From assembly GCF_003977685.1 (NCBI RefSeq), contig NZ_RYZH01000031.1, forward strand, positions 1 to 64,000: DNA of 64,000 bases, read 5' to 3'. The notes beneath the pieces are model-generated. The model was not told the DNA's origin. It searched no databases and saw only the letters and a list, made by a program, of their open reading frames with translations. Below are positions 63,202 through 64,000 of this stretch, piece after piece. The first letter of the stretch is position 1, and every line of letters starts with the position of its first letter. The position numbers were made by a program, and so were the translations under genes. The DNA comes from Tautonia sociabilis. GTDB lineage: Bacteria; Planctomycetota; Planctomycetia; Isosphaerales; Isosphaeraceae.

Positions 63202-64000
63202 ATGACGCCCCCCTCGCGCAACTCCCGTCCCCTGCTGGGTTACGTGGTCCGCCTGGCGATCGGCCTCGGGCTGCTCGGGCTGGCGATCTGGGCCAATCGG
63301 GAACAGATCGGCCAGGTCCTGGAACGTCGGCCCGACTTCGCCCTGTTCGGCGTCGGCTTCGCACTGTACTTCGCCGGGGTGATCCTCGCCTTCGTCCGCT
63401 GGTACTTCCTCGTCCGAGCCCTGGGGCTGCCGTTCCGCATGAGGGACGCGATGCGGCTGGGGTTCATCGGCCTGCTCTTCAACATGGTGGTGCCCGGCGC
63501 CGTCGGGGGAGACTTCGTCAAGGCGGCCTACCTGATGCGGGAGCAGTCGCGCAAGACCCAGGCCGCCGCCTCGGTGGCGATCGACCGGCTGATCGGCCTG
63601 CTCGGCATGTTCATCCTGGCCGTGGCCGTGGGGGCGTTCGCCTGGGGAGGGGTCGAGCCCCCGGTCCGCCGGCTGATCGGCGCCGCCATGTTCATGACCC
63701 TGGCCGTGACCGGCGTGATGGCCGTCGCCTTCGCTCCTCCGCTGTACCGGCCGCTGGCGACCCGGCTGGCGCACCGGAGAAGGATCTCCCACGCCCTGCA
63801 TGAGCTGGCCGTGATGGGCTCGGCCTACCGAAGGCGGATGGACGTGGTGCTGGCCACCGTGGTGATGTCGAGCCTGACGCACGTGCTCAACGTGCTGGCG
63901 TTCATGATCATCGGCCGGTCGATCTTCCCCGTGGTGCCGGGGCTGGCGCAGCACTTCCTGATCGTGCCGCTGGTGCTCTTCAGCACGGCGATCCCGCTGC
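63202..64000 (+). CDS. Flippase-like lysylphosphatidylglycerol-synthase membrane domain protein (partial)
   Basis: The gene runs off the window after 266 codons, so the C-terminus is missing. The visible protein has many hydrophobic segments (LLGYVVRLAIGLGLLGLAIW; FGVGFALYFAGVILAFVRWY) and the family element MVVPGAVGGDFVKAAYLMRE, typical of the UPF0104/AglD/MprF-like flippase fold. Relatives flip or transfer lipid-linked groups across the membrane. GAGGAG precedes the ATG. The neighbouring GT39 gene, which would use a lipid-linked sugar, makes a joint role in glycan or lipid modification plausible. Confidence 0.85.
   Translation, partial: MTPPSRNSRPLLGYVVRLAIGLGLLGLAIWANREQIGQVLERRPDFALFGVGFALYFAGVILAFVRWYFLVRALGLPFRMRDAMRLGFIGLLFNMVVPGAVGGDFVKAAYLMREQSRKTQAAASVAIDRLIGLLGMFILAVAVGAFAWGGVEPPVRRLIGAAMFMTLAVTGVMAVAFAPPLYRPLATRLAHRRRISHALHELAVMGSAYRRRMDVVLATVVMSSLTHVLNVLAFMIIGRSIFPVVPGLAQHFLIVPLVLFSTAIPL

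Overview
The window is very G+C-rich (about 70% by eye), with dense, mostly short-spaced genes and almost no A+T-rich intergenic DNA. Gene content points to a planctomycete, most likely Isosphaeraceae-like: a DUF1080 secreted hydrolase, Gfo/Idh/MocA oxidoreductase, secreted sialidase-like and ceramidase-like proteins, a GldA/F/G–DUF4340 ABC operon, an SUI1-type protein and many signal-peptide enzymes. This placement is inference from gene families; there is no rRNA to test it. I saw no tRNA, rRNA, CRISPR array, transposase, integrase or prophage.

Layout. 0–9 kb: a minisatellite, an oxidoreductase, then a transport block: CstA, an NSS-family symporter with its tiny MetS-like partner, and a convergent AGCS symporter, followed by a DUF1080 protein and a nitroreductase. 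9–17 kb: SGNH hydrolase converging with and overlapping IspD, a GIDE–GIDE–LemA membrane fusion, SppA, and a ceramidase-like protein. 17–22 kb (minus strand): sialidase-like protein, zinc metalloprotease, Rieske oxygenase, closely packed. 22–35 kb (minus strand): seven consecutive secreted amidohydrolase-family genes carrying nine amidohydrolase-type domains; only one domain keeps the full metal-ligand set, and several carry long acidic/charged linkers. This is the most unusual part of the window. 35–41 kb: a single very large DUF4011–helicase–Vsr-like–DUF3320 protein, an Hhe-type antiphage candidate, followed by a small membrane protein and cytidine deaminase. 41–46 kb: sulfite reductase hemoprotein, a tandem-repeat intergenic region, and a small operon (unknown, DinB, SUI1, membrane protein). 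46–50 kb: secreted esterase, a eukaryotic-type phosphopantothenoylcysteine decarboxylase, a small helical protein, an Mrr-type endonuclease. 50–56 kb: ABC/Gld-type operon ending in a four-repeat DUF4340 protein. 56–61 kb: def–fmt, then miaB–SMI1/KNR4. 61–64 kb: a GT39-type glycosyltransferase divergent from a flippase-like membrane protein cut by the window end.

A second theme is short tandem repeats in several gaps: an 8-bp unit at 1–150, 6-bp at 1385–1426, 21-bp at 29428–29658, 8-bp at 43606–43803, 7-bp at 43861–43909, 6-bp at 54870–54929 and 7-bp at 56275–56344. Several are strand-asymmetric (purine-rich on one strand) and they lie between genes, one of them in the middle of the amidohydrolase cluster. 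High G+C removes stop codons, so many long antisense frames exist here that I regard as spurious.
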